This document shows positions 1-8,093 of a DNA stretch of 64,000 bases, one piece after another. Where the stretch lies: positions 744,001-808,000 of the forward strand of contig NZ_JASVDS010000001.1 in the NCBI RefSeq assembly GCF_030285365.1, in the 5' to 3' direction. Position numbers and translations under genes: made by a program. Numbering within the stretch: position 1 is the first letter of the stretch; every line of letters starts with the position of its first letter. The DNA comes from Roseateles subflavus (GTDB taxonomy: Bacteria; Pseudomonadota; Gammaproteobacteria; Burkholderiales; Burkholderiaceae_C). The notes under the pieces were generated by a model. The model saw only the letters and a list, made by a program, of their open reading frames with translations, was not told where the DNA came from and did not search any database.

Positions 1-33
1 TCGACATCCGTGTCGGCAAGGTTCCGGCCGCGC

Positions 34-2082
34 TTACGCATTCGGAAGTCTCCCCTGCTTCTCCGCTCCAATTGCTTGCAGTGAACTCTCCAGCAAGCGC
101 TGTCGGTCCTGCAGGGCCATTGCGAGTGGCGAGGGCATCTGGGGTGCGCCAATCCAGATCAATGCGCCAGTGGCGACCGTCGGGTCCTGAACGATTTGCA
201 GCAGGTCTCGGATGCGCTGAATCGTCCCTTGGTGATGAGCGACCCATCGATCCGCGCCGGACAGCCCACTGCTCACGGCCTGCTCTGCGCGCTTGAGCAA
301 CGACTCGGTTTCCTCAAGGAGCGTCGACAGGCGCTGCTCTTTGGAGGTTTCGCCCTTGCGGCAGAAGTGCTCGTCGCAGTTGAGGCAGTCCTGGTGCACC
401 TGACAGGGAAGCATCGAGAAGTCGTGACCGCAGTAGCCGAAGTCCGTTGTATGTGCCGCGCGGACAAAAAGCTTCGGGAAGTGATCGCGAAGCACCATGC
501 CGTGCGAATCGACCTTCGTAGGCAAGGCACTTGGTGGGTTCTGCGCGGCGGTCAGCTCGCGGTACTTCGCCAGCACATCTTTGTTGGAGACATGGTCGTA
601 GGCCTTGTTGTCACTGACGCGATTCCTGCCCGACCAAACGGCAACTTCGAGTTGCGACAGCCCGCCGGTCTGCGCGATGGTATTCAGGTAGTGCCGCGGC
701 TGATGGGTTCGAACCCGTATGGCAGATCCGTCAGCTTCACGGAATCCGAATTCTTCAAACAGCGTTCGACCGATGTCCTCACGAGAGGCGAGGCGTTTGT
801 AGATGTCCGTCAGGCTGACCCAGATGAACATGCATTGGTAGGTCGCGCGGTTCGCGTGCATCTCGTGCTTTCTGGCAATGAAAAGCACATCGGAGTAACG
901 CAACTTCTGTGCGGCATATGCAAAGGGAAATCCTCGCGGAAGCATGCCAATGACCGCTCTCTCCATGTCACTGAATCGCACGTAGGTCTTGCCGCCGCGA
1001 AGTTCGGTCGGCACGCCATATGTCTGGCACCACAGTCGAGCGACAGTTCTGCGCGGCGTTCCTTCGAACAGGACCGACGTGAGTTCCGCCATGTTGAGCC
1101 AGGTTTGGGCGCGCAGGTACTCCAGCTCCTTTGGCAAGAAGACCTTCGTTGGATTCAACTCGTACCAGCGGGCCAGTTCTCTTGCTGGCGCGGAAACAGC
1201 TTTCGCCTTGACGATAGCCTGCTGCACAACATCTGCCATGGACTGCACAACCCACTTCACTTGTGGATCGGCGCCCTTTGAGGGGTACCACCGCAGGCCA
1301 TAGTAAGCATTGGAGCCAGGCCCGTCGTCTGCTATCACCTCGGAATGGATCGAGAGACGAAGAACCTCGTTCACTCGTTCCGGTGCTGCGCACATGATCG
1401 CTGCAGCAGAGGTGACCATGACATCGGAGGGCGTCGAAGCAACCCTGAAGATTGCCGCCAAGGCTGCCAACGCTTCAGGACTGGGCAGGCGCGAGATACG
1501 TCGCTCATCAAACTCAGGCCCCACCTTGGAAACATCCTCGACTCGGCGAATCGGTGACCGCCACGTCTGCGGATGGGCCAGTAGCCGGCAATCAGCCATG
1601 GTCCTGTAGATCAACTCCAGCTGCACACCGTATTGGTAAGCGGAGCTCATGGCAACCCTGCCAACAATCAGCTGAGCCGCGCGATTGAAGTGCAGCGGCA
1701 GGAGTTGCGTTGGGCTGCCGTTCAGGGGCGGATCGCAAACTGCATCGTGAAGTGCCCGTAGCGCGATCAGGCGGCCCACCAAGCTTTTGGATGGTCGCAG
1801 CCCCTGCTGGTACCGCATGTAGGCCTTCGCGAAGCTCTTGAAGGGCTCGGTCATGGGAGTGCCTCGCAAGTTGCGGTTCTTGTGCCATCGTGTGAAGTGA
1901 AGCCTGGTCGAACACCTCTTTGCTTTGGGCGCAAGAGAGGCCGATACATCCCAAGCATCGGCGCCAAAATCCAGTTCAGGGCCAAATACGGTCGACTGCT
2001 GCTCATTGGCCAGAACGAAGTCGTCCAGGTTCTGCTGGGCCGTGAGGTGTGCTCGAGGTGAAAAATGCAGAAGCTCAGTCAC
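34..2082 (-). CDS. Tyrosine recombinase, third member of an integrase trio
   Basis: 682-residue protein with a C-terminal tyrosine-recombinase fold: an Arg in the PERVNEVL segment near residue 235, an HQPRH box near residue 465, and a W/Y segment (VWSGRN then DNKAYDHVS). It is longer than a simple integrase, and a Cys-rich block around residues 560-590 (five Cys within about 25 residues) looks like a zinc-binding element. Its ATG lies 8 bases inside the end of the upstream recombinase gene, so the three genes are probably translated together. The role is inferred to be excision and integration of the island, or of a trio-type element of its own (compare RIT elements, which carry three adjacent recombinases). 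The exact subfamily is not identified. Confidence 0.8.
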   Translation of the reverse strand: MTELLHFSPRAHLTAQQNLDDFVLANEQQSTVFGPELDFGADAWDVSASLAPKAKRCSTRLHFTRWHKNRNLRGTPMTEPFKSFAKAYMRYQQGLRPSKSLVGRLIALRALHDAVCDPPLNGSPTQLLPLHFNRAAQLIVGRVAMSSAYQYGVQLELIYRTMADCRLLAHPQTWRSPIRRVEDVSKVGPEFDERRISRLPSPEALAALAAIFRVASTPSDVMVTSAAAIMCAAPERVNEVLRLSIHSEVIADDGPGSNAYYGLRWYPSKGADPQVKWVVQSMADVVQQAIVKAKAVSAPARELARWYELNPTKVFLPKELEYLRAQTWLNMAELTSVLFEGTPRRTVARLWCQTYGVPTELRGGKTYVRFSDMERAVIGMLPRGFPFAYAAQKLRYSDVLFIARKHEMHANRATYQCMFIWVSLTDIYKRLASREDIGRTLFEEFGFREADGSAIRVRTHQPRHYLNTIAQTGGLSQLEVAVWSGRNRVSDNKAYDHVSNKDVLAKYRELTAAQNPPSALPTKVDSHGMVLRDHFPKLFVRAAHTTDFGYCGHDFSMLPCQVHQDCLNCDEHFCRKGETSKEQRLSTLLEETESLLKRAEQAVSSGLSGADRWVAHHQGTIQRIRDLLQIVQDPTVATGALIWIGAPQMPSPLAMALQDRQRLLESSLQAIGAEKQGRLPNA

Positions 2083-3616
2083 GGCGACTCTCCTTCGACA
2101 GGCCGTTGCAAATCTGAATGACCTGGCTTATCGCCAGGATGGTCCGGTCATGAACTGCTGCAACTCTGGGTGCATTGCGCACCAGTTGATCATTGCGCTG
2201 TGCAATGAGTTCGTCGCGGAACTCCTGGTGCGGGCCATCAATCCAAGGCTTGAAATGACGGCAGGTGTAGCAAGCCACTGGAGCGAGGAACCTGCAGTCG
2301 CCGCCAGTGCACTGACCCATGGCGCGGTCACTTTGGTCCTTGCGCATGTCCAGAATCTCGTTGGGGACATCAGGCCCCTGCTCCTGCCTTGAGGCGGGTG
2401 GCAAGCCTTGGAATGCGCGAGCCAGCGGAGCCAGGGCGTTCGCCACGGCGGCATCGATTCGTTCGACGATTTGCGGCACGTTGGCAACGTAGTACCTGGC
2501 ACTTGCGGTGTTCGTGTGATCAAGAATTTCCGCAATGACGATCTCACCGTGCCCCTCTTGCGCTGCTCGGGTGCCAACGGTGCGGCGCAACCGTGTAGGG
2601 CTGACGTGCAGCACTTCGCCAGTGCGTTCAGAGTGGGCCCCCAAGCTCTTGGCTGTCTTCACCAGGAGGTCTGCTAACTCGTCACCTGTGCGGTGCCATG
2701 CGAATTCGCCGCTTGCTGGGGACGCGAGCGTGGATCTTGGAAACATGGGCGCTTGAGTCGGATCGTCCATCAAGTCGGAGAACCGTTCAGCGACTGCCTT
2801 GAGGTAGCTCTGGAGTGGCTCGGCGATCTGGCGCACCAGAGGCCGTGTTTTCAAAGACTCACGGGCGTGCTTCATATGCGGCTTCTTGGCGCGAGGGACG
2901 CGAAGGGAGTACTTGAACGCTCCATCAGCACGCTGCTCGGCAACCAGGTCGCACACTTTCAGTGCAGCCGTCTGCGAGGGCCGCTGGCCAATCGCGCGGG
3001 TCAGCCACGAAGCAAAGAATGCGTCCTCGCCAATCTGTCCAGACGCAAAGGCCGAGTTCAAGGCCGCCTGGAACGCTTCGTCCTCAACTGCTGTCAGAGG
3101 TCCACGGAAGGGGCAGAGCGTACGGACAGGCTCTCCGAGCGGCGGCGTCTTGAGTCGGATGGCATCCAGGAACTCAATCGCATCACGCGCCACGCTGACG
3201 TCATTCAACTCCCGCCATTTCCGCACCAGGATTGCCAGGGTGTGGAGACGGTTGACCTGTTTGTCCGAAAGAGCAGCGCGATACGACATCAGGTCATACC
3301 GCGTCAACTGACTCAAGGGCTTGGACGGAGTGCGGGCTGTCTCGCGCAGCATGTGAACGAAAGAACTGTACGTGTTGTACGAAGTTGCAGAGGCCTTGTT
3401 GGCGAGCAGCCAAGACAAGGTCAGCTTCAGCCCTGCCAAGACGCTGGGAGTGACGGAGGCTTCCACGAGGCCGAAATTGAAGTGAACGTGGCTCACTCCC
3501 TCCCTGATGCGCCATGACTTTTCATGGAATCGGTAAGCTGTTCCGAGGCGCGTGAATCGCACTTCTTCCGGGATCGCTGTTTGCGCCTTTTCTGGCGCAC
3601 GCTTCGGCTGCGTCAT
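2075..3616 (-). CDS. Tyrosine recombinase, second member of an integrase trio
   Basis: 513 residues from the ATG at 3616. That start overlaps the upstream stop as ATGA, which favours it over one 114 bases further up. An N-terminal SAM-like/core-binding region precedes a catalytic domain with Arg211 (AIGQRPSQ), an RLRRT box at 343-347 where HxxR is normally found, His367 in LDHTN and Tyr375/376. A C-terminal four-Cys cluster (C436, C441, C450, C453) probably binds zinc, as in the next gene of the trio. The HxxR motif is altered (first His replaced), which is common in such accessory recombinases. It probably acts in a complex with its two neighbours. Confidence 0.8.
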   Translation of the reverse strand: MTQPKRAPEKAQTAIPEEVRFTRLGTAYRFHEKSWRIREGVSHVHFNFGLVEASVTPSVLAGLKLTLSWLLANKASATSYNTYSSFVHMLRETARTPSKPLSQLTRYDLMSYRAALSDKQVNRLHTLAILVRKWRELNDVSVARDAIEFLDAIRLKTPPLGEPVRTLCPFRGPLTAVEDEAFQAALNSAFASGQIGEDAFFASWLTRAIGQRPSQTAALKVCDLVAEQRADGAFKYSLRVPRAKKPHMKHARESLKTRPLVRQIAEPLQSYLKAVAERFSDLMDDPTQAPMFPRSTLASPASGEFAWHRTGDELADLLVKTAKSLGAHSERTGEVLHVSPTRLRRTVGTRAAQEGHGEIVIAEILDHTNTASARYYVANVPQIVERIDAAVANALAPLARAFQGLPPASRQEQGPDVPNEILDMRKDQSDRAMGQCTGGDCRFLAPVACYTCRHFKPWIDGPHQEFRDELIAQRNDQLVRNAPRVAAVHDRTILAISQVIQICNGLSKESRRD

Positions 3617-4854
3617 CGGGTGCTCCCCTTGAATTTCAGGACTTCCTGCATCGCCGTCATGGCCTGGGAGGCTGCCTTGCGCACAAAGCGCTTCGTGTAC
3701 GTCGATGCGGTATCCGAGGTCATGCTCCAACCCATCAACATTGAGCGCATACGCTTTTCAGTCTCTGGGTCCACGGCGAGCTTTTCCATCTGCAGGCTGA
3801 AGCTGTCGTTCCATGTGTGCCGCAGTACGTGAGGCGTCAGTTCTGCCGGCAAGGCGGGATCTGACCTGCGCATTTCGGCGAACACCCTGCTCAGTCCCGC
3901 GATGGAAAGCGGTGCGCCTGAGCCTCCGGAGACGAACAGAAAGCCGTGGCGTCCGCTGCCTCTCTGGCGCAAGCGTTCTCCCATTACATAGTCGTGGGTG
4001 GCCGCGGCCAGATCGTCTGACAAGGGGAGGATGCGTGCCTTGGTCTTTGTCAGGGGCTGGGTCGGACGCGGGTCATCGGGGTCATCAGCCCGCCGAGCGA
4101 TCAGGACCTGGTTTTGCTGAAAGTCGATGTCGCTGACACGAACGCCCAGCAATTCACCGCGACGTACGCCCAGTTCAATGAGCCAGCGGAGGATGAGTCG
4201 GTTTCTCTGTTCAGCATGGGCGCGGCACCAGAGTCGGACTTCGTTCGAACCCGTGCTGGCATTGACCACGCGTTCGAGCGCCGCCTCATCCAGCCCTTGA
4301 CGCTCATCGATGTCGCTCCGGACGCCAACGCTTGGCGCCCGCGCCCGCAGGGCCTTGCATGCCTTGTCGATGCGATCGCGCAGTTCCAGGTAGCGTGTGC
4401 CCTGAGGCTCGAGGCGCAGCAGGTAGCGATACCCCAACCATCTGAGGTAGGCATGCATGTAGTGCAGCCGCGTGGCAGCTGACGTTGAGCAGATGTTTCG
4501 CTCGAGGTCTGCTGATCTCGAATCAGCTGCCTGAGCTGCTTCGCGGACCACGAGATCAATCTCATGCAGTTGGACGAATTCCCCCCGCATCAGGCGCAAC
4601 TCGAGAACGATGTTCTGCTGGTCGAGGGTTTGAAGGAGCACCTTGATCGCATGCGCTGCATGCCGGATCGTGGCTGTGGAGAGGCCCCGGGCTCGTAGCT
4701 CGGTCAGGGTGTACAGGAGGGGCGCGTCAAGCGGCTGGCCTGCTGCATCGCAGAGAAGTGGCAGTCGTTCACCGCTCGCCATGACGAGCAGCCGAATTTG
4801 AAAAGGCATGAGTCTTCCCCGGCCCAGCCGAAGCGGGGTGGGCCTGAGTGGCAT
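3613..4854 (-). CDS. Tyrosine recombinase (integrase), first member of an integrase trio
   Basis: 413-residue phage-integrase-family protein with the complete catalytic set: Arg231/232 (GVRRGELLG), His342 and Arg345 (HVLRH), Trp376 in the usual His/Trp position (MGWSM) and the nucleophile Tyr386 (TYTKR). It is the most canonical of the three recombinases and the first in transcription order. Residues about 40-150 form the core-binding region. The start is uncertain: an ATG at 4809, giving MPFQIRLL, has a better purine-rich stretch (GGGGAAG) just upstream. The gene shares a 4-base overlap with the second recombinase. Confidence 0.85.
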   Translation of the reverse strand: MPLRPTPLRLGRGRLMPFQIRLLVMASGERLPLLCDAAGQPLDAPLLYTLTELRARGLSTATIRHAAHAIKVLLQTLDQQNIVLELRLMRGEFVQLHEIDLVVREAAQAADSRSADLERNICSTSAATRLHYMHAYLRWLGYRYLLRLEPQGTRYLELRDRIDKACKALRARAPSVGVRSDIDERQGLDEAALERVVNASTGSNEVRLWCRAHAEQRNRLILRWLIELGVRRGELLGVRVSDIDFQQNQVLIARRADDPDDPRPTQPLTKTKARILPLSDDLAAATHDYVMGERLRQRGSGRHGFLFVSGGSGAPLSIAGLSRVFAEMRRSDPALPAELTPHVLRHTWNDSFSLQMEKLAVDPETEKRMRSMLMGWSMTSDTASTYTKRFVRKAASQAMTAMQEVLKFKGSTR

Positions 4855-5005
4855 GCCGTCGTCCCATCACCGGAGTGAGCTTCCCTTTGCGACGTCTACA
4901 ACTTGAGCATGGGAGGCCAAGAGGGGCCGAGGCATGTTGACGAACCGGCCGAGTCCGGAAGACACTTGCTGCGCCAACACCAAGGTCAATCTCGACCGAA
5001 CCAGG

Positions 5006-5038
5006 ACGGCGGGCCCCAGTGGCCCGCCGTTTCTCTTC
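5006..5038 (+). terminator. Perfect 10-bp hairpin with T-rich tail on the plus strand
   Basis: Arms ACGGCGGGCC (5006-5015) and GGCCCGCCGT (5021-5030) flank a 5-base loop, then TTCTCTT follows on the plus strand. It sits between the 3' end of the XRE-like gene and the integrase trio, which are both on the minus strand. The T-tract is therefore on the wrong side to end the XRE transcript. It may stop rightward readthrough, or be a recombinase-linked structure. The rest of 4855-5042 shows no gene. Confidence 0.45.
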
Positions 5039-5042
5039 TAGG

Positions 5043-5501
5043 TCATGGGAGATCCTCCATGTCTCGGTTCACAGGCGTCAGGGATGCCAACTCCTTGGCG
5101 CTGTCGTTGAACCTTCGGACAAGTTGAACCAGCCCGATTCGTTGCTCCGGGCGCAGGTTGTGAAGTGCTTCCAGGCACAGGGAGTACAGCTCGACCTCGT
5201 CACGCCATGCACCTTCGCGGATCGCATGCTTCACCAGCCGATCATGACGAGCAGCCCATTCGAGCTCACGTCTTTCTGAAGCCGACAGGCTTAGCAGCGC
5301 AGCGGCCCGTTCCAGAGACGCGGCATCCAATGGTCCTCGCGTGCCGCGTTCGACAGCGCACAGTTGCCCGGCATCGAGCCGCAGGCTATGCGCAAAGGTC
5401 TTCTGCAGCATTCCCTGGCGGACCCGAAAGGTCCGCAGCACGCCAGGGAAACGAAGTGTGGAGTTGGTCAACGGGGCAATCTCTTGACAGCGATAGGTCA
5501 A
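5043..5501 (-). CDS. Small XRE-type helix-turn-helix protein
   Basis: Up to 152 residues. The segment LRTFRVRQGMLQKTFAHSL followed by VERGTRGP and a conserved LERAAALLSLS stretch fits the helix-turn-helix of the Cro/XRE family, with a short helical C-terminal part (ERRELEWAARHD). No ATG gives the whole domain: the outer start is TTG at 5501, with other TTG (5471) and GTG (5441) choices, and the GTG start would still keep the full helix-turn-helix. It is divergent from the next gene, with palindromic sequence between them, so it may control the island genes and itself. Confidence 0.65.
   Translation of the reverse strand: MTYRCQEIAPLTNSTLRFPGVLRTFRVRQGMLQKTFAHSLRLDAGQLCAVERGTRGPLDAASLERAAALLSLSASERRELEWAARHDRLVKHAIREGAWRDEVELYSLCLEALHNLRPEQRIGLVQLVRRFNDSAKELASLTPVNRDMEDLP
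5463..5501. promoter_or_regulatory. Candidate operator: two short palindromes at the divergent start region
   Basis: TTGAC (5484-5488) and GTCAA (5497-5501) form inverted arms around an 8-base spacer. GTTG/CAAC around GT lies at 5463-5472. They overlap the possible start codons of the XRE-like gene and lie just upstream of the rightward gene. XRE proteins bind such sites, but binding by this protein is inferred. Confidence 0.3.
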
Positions 5502-5522
5502 TCGCTTGGCAAGTGCGATGCT

Positions 5523-6464
5523 ATGAAGCGCATTGCCCTCTGTCGATTCAAGCCCGCGTGTCCGCCCTGTGCCTTTCGCATGATGACTGCTGCAACCTGG
5601 ATGTCCCCCTTGGCCATTGGTGAAGCGCCGATTTCGACTGCAAAGAATCTGACCGCTGATCAGTTTCGCAAGGTGTTTGCCGTGGCCTTTCGCCGCGAAT
5701 TGGTCCGCGCGTTCTTTGCCGAAGTCTGGGCGCAGGGAGGCGAGCAGACCATCGCGGAAGTTGTGCGCAAGGTGGTGCCAGCCGACGACTACGCAAAAGC
5801 CCTGCGCGTTTGGTATGCGCGGTCACGAGGTGAGCACATTCCTGGACCGGCCGTCGTGGCGGAGGTGCGGCGCGTCTTCCCAGGCCTCCACCTGGATCTT
5901 CACCATCCCATGCTGGCTTGGTTGGAGAAACGGGATCTGGATGAGCGCACGATCAGGAGATACAAGGCAACGATGCCGGACTACTGGCGAACGTTGGGCG
6001 TTGCCCTGTCGGCTATGCCGACAAGTGAGTTGCAGCCTTCTCTTTGGCTGGTGGAGGAGCTCCGCCTCGACAAGCTGGGCTACCTGGATGCCCTGATGCT
6101 GTTTGCCGCCGAGCGGAGATCATCCCGAGCGACGCCGTCACGTAGAACGGCGCTCAATCGAGTTCTTTGGTTGTTGCCGGTGCTCTACCCGGACGATCCG
6201 CTATGGATGCACTGTGCCGCCGGCACGGATCGGGTGCGACTGACCTATTTGATGGCCTTGATTGACCATTCAATGGGGTTGGATGGGGAGGACAGCCCAG
6301 CGGGGGAGTTTCAGTTCGGCGACCGCTTCTCGCGGATGTTCAAGCAGCATTGGGATCTTGAGCAGCGGCGAGGGCGGCTTCCACAGGCGTGCCGCACCGA
6401 GCGAAGTCGACGTCATTTCTTTGCGCAACTCTGGCGGTATGGAATTGAACGGGAGCGCGGCTGA
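5523..6464 (+). CDS. Unrecognised island protein
   Basis: About 313 residues from the ATG at 5523; an ATG pair at 5580/5583 is an equally good start (about 294 residues), and neither has a clear ribosome binding site. I do not recognise the family. It is basic, soluble-looking and mostly helical. Segments include FRRELVRAFFAEVWAQGG and a charged region around residues 145-160 (RDLDERTIRRYKATMPDYWR). There is no signal peptide, membrane segment or nucleotide-binding motif. It lies divergent to the XRE-like gene inside the low-GC island, so it is likely part of the island's own cargo or mobility functions. Confidence 0.6.
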   Translation: MKRIALCRFKPACPPCAFRMMTAATWMSPLAIGEAPISTAKNLTADQFRKVFAVAFRRELVRAFFAEVWAQGGEQTIAEVVRKVVPADDYAKALRVWYARSRGEHIPGPAVVAEVRRVFPGLHLDLHHPMLAWLEKRDLDERTIRRYKATMPDYWRTLGVALSAMPTSELQPSLWLVEELRLDKLGYLDALMLFAAERRSSRATPSRRTALNRVLWLLPVLYPDDPLWMHCAAGTDRVRLTYLMALIDHSMGLDGEDSPAGEFQFGDRFSRMFKQHWDLEQRRGRLPQACRTERSRRHFFAQLWRYGIERERG

Positions 6465-6561
6465 TGGGCCACCTTGCGGAGAGCGAGCCGTATGAGTGAT
6501 GCATCGCAAGTGCTACGGCTAGGGAGAGCCAAGTCTTCGTTTGATGCCTTTAGGAGTCAAG

Positions 6562-7713
6562 ATGCCCGTCACCCTATCCCGTCACGCCCTGTATGACTTG
6601 GTCTGGTCCAAGCCGCGCACTGAACTGGCCAAAGAGTTCGGTGTTTCAAATGTTGCGATCAACAAGCATTGCCTACGCGCGAACATCCCTGCGCCGCCGC
6701 CGGGCTACTGGGCAAAGCGGCAGGTCGGCCGCAAGGTGCAGCAAGTACCGCTTCCCTTGCGATTGCCCGGCCAAAACTGCTGGGTGGTGATCGGGCAAGA
6801 GAACATCGGCCATTGGCGCCGGCCGACCCAATCGGACGAGCCTCTTGTCCCGCCAACGTTCTCGGAAGACTTGGACGCGCAGGTGGCGGCCGCGGCTGCT
6901 CGCATTGGCAAGGTTGTCCGCACCAGGGATCTGGAAGCTCCAGACCCTGCCTTGTCAAAGCTCCTCGCCGCTGATGAGAAGCGGCGGGGGCCGGATAGGG
7001 TCTGGAGCTACGAGAAGCCTCACTTTGATGAGCCAGTGTTTCAACGCCAACTGCGGCTGTTCAACAGCTTGGCGCGTGCGCTTCGTCCTTTGTACGGAGT
7101 CCAGGCTGTCGTGTCAGAAGACGAATGGATCCGGGGTCTCGGCACGGTACACCGGCTCGCTCTTTGCCTGAACTTTGGCGGCGCTGGCATGCGGCTGATG
7201 TTCCGGGAACCGACCGACAGCAAGCGCCTTCGCGACTGGTCAGCGGTCAAGACCACCACGCTCGAAGTCGGTCATAAGGGTTCCCATGGTGGCACGAGGC
7301 AGTGGACAGACTCCGACGCGGGGAAGTTGGAGGACCAGCTCACCGAAATCACGCGATACCTCTTGTGGCGGGCAGAGGAGTCCTTCCGTGCGGCCGCATA
7401 CGCACGCCATGAGTTTTTGGTTCAACAGCGTGAAGCCGACCGTTTGGCGGAATTGGCCCGATTGCGCGCAGAGGAAGAGCAGAGGCAAGCGGCGGCGGCC
7501 ATGAAACTGGCCAGGATCCGTGATGAGATCGTCGGGCTAGCAAACCGTCAGGCGCAAGCGAATGAGATCCGCGCCTTGGTCACGGCCTTGAGCCGGCACC
7601 CAGAAGTGGCAGGGCCGCGAGCTGATGACTTTCGCCAATGGGCGGAGCGTGCCATGCAGGTGGCCGACAGTCTAGATCCGCTCAAGGCAAGCCTTGCGGA
7701 GATCATTGGCTAA
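6562..7713 (+). CDS. Island protein with N-terminal helix-turn-helix-like segment and coiled coil
   Basis: 383 residues from MPVTLSRH; an ATG 21 bases upstream is possible. The first 50 residues (LYDLVWSKPRTELAKEFGVS then NVAINKHCLRANIP, then PPPGYWAKR) look like a DNA-binding helix-turn-helix with a conserved PPxGYW signature. I have seen this signature in many proteobacterial accessory-region proteins of unknown function. Residues about 270-330 form an Ala/Glu/Arg-rich coiled coil (READRLAELARLRAEEEQRQ). There is no enzyme motif. The gene stands alone between the unrecognised protein and the methyltransferase. Function unknown; it could be a regulator or structural partner of the island's defence genes. 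Confidence 0.75.
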   Translation: MPVTLSRHALYDLVWSKPRTELAKEFGVSNVAINKHCLRANIPAPPPGYWAKRQVGRKVQQVPLPLRLPGQNCWVVIGQENIGHWRRPTQSDEPLVPPTFSEDLDAQVAAAAARIGKVVRTRDLEAPDPALSKLLAADEKRRGPDRVWSYEKPHFDEPVFQRQLRLFNSLARALRPLYGVQAVVSEDEWIRGLGTVHRLALCLNFGGAGMRLMFREPTDSKRLRDWSAVKTTTLEVGHKGSHGGTRQWTDSDAGKLEDQLTEITRYLLWRAEESFRAAAYARHEFLVQQREADRLAELARLRAEEEQRQAAAAMKLARIRDEIVGLANRQAQANEIRALVTALSRHPEVAGPRADDFRQWAERAMQVADSLDPLKASLAEIIG

Positions 7714-8093
7714 TTCGAGCCCGCGGTAATCGTTCCCTGCTCCTGATGTTCCCTCGGCACACGCAGATGCTCGACGCTCCGATACCCAATGCGGATGCCA
7801 AGAGCATCCGTGCACGGTTGCAGCACCTCCGGCGACTTGGAAAGGATAGGTTCCGTCGGTTCCGTGCAAGCAGATCCTTAGACCACACGCAGCAAGACGG
7901 TCCCCTCCTATGAGGATTGGTATCGCGCTCAGTAGGAGAGCCCTTCACCCTGACCAAACGGTGGGCACAACAGTGTCTACCGCTAGCAACTCATTCGTAC
8001 CATGGGCGCCAGCGGAGGTAACTGTGCGTACAGCCTGGTAGCATTCTGGGTAGGAACGACGCTCCCATTAGGCGCGTCCCAGAACGACTACAT
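7714..8093. other. Intergenic region upstream of the methyltransferase
   Basis: 380 bases with no gene I can support. It must hold the promoter of the methyltransferase gene, but no clear -35/-10 pair or ribosome binding site is visible in front of the ATG at 8094 (preceding bases are ACGACTACAT). This leaves open a weak or leaderless start. Confidence 0.4.

Noticed and set aside
196-1281. A 361-codon open frame on the plus strand opposite the third recombinase
   Set aside because: No motif, antisense to a recognisable recombinase and shorter than it.
7714-8093. A Vsr-like repair endonuclease or restriction enzyme gene next to the methyltransferase
   Set aside because: No frame in this spacer gives a recognisable protein; the short frames lack motifs.
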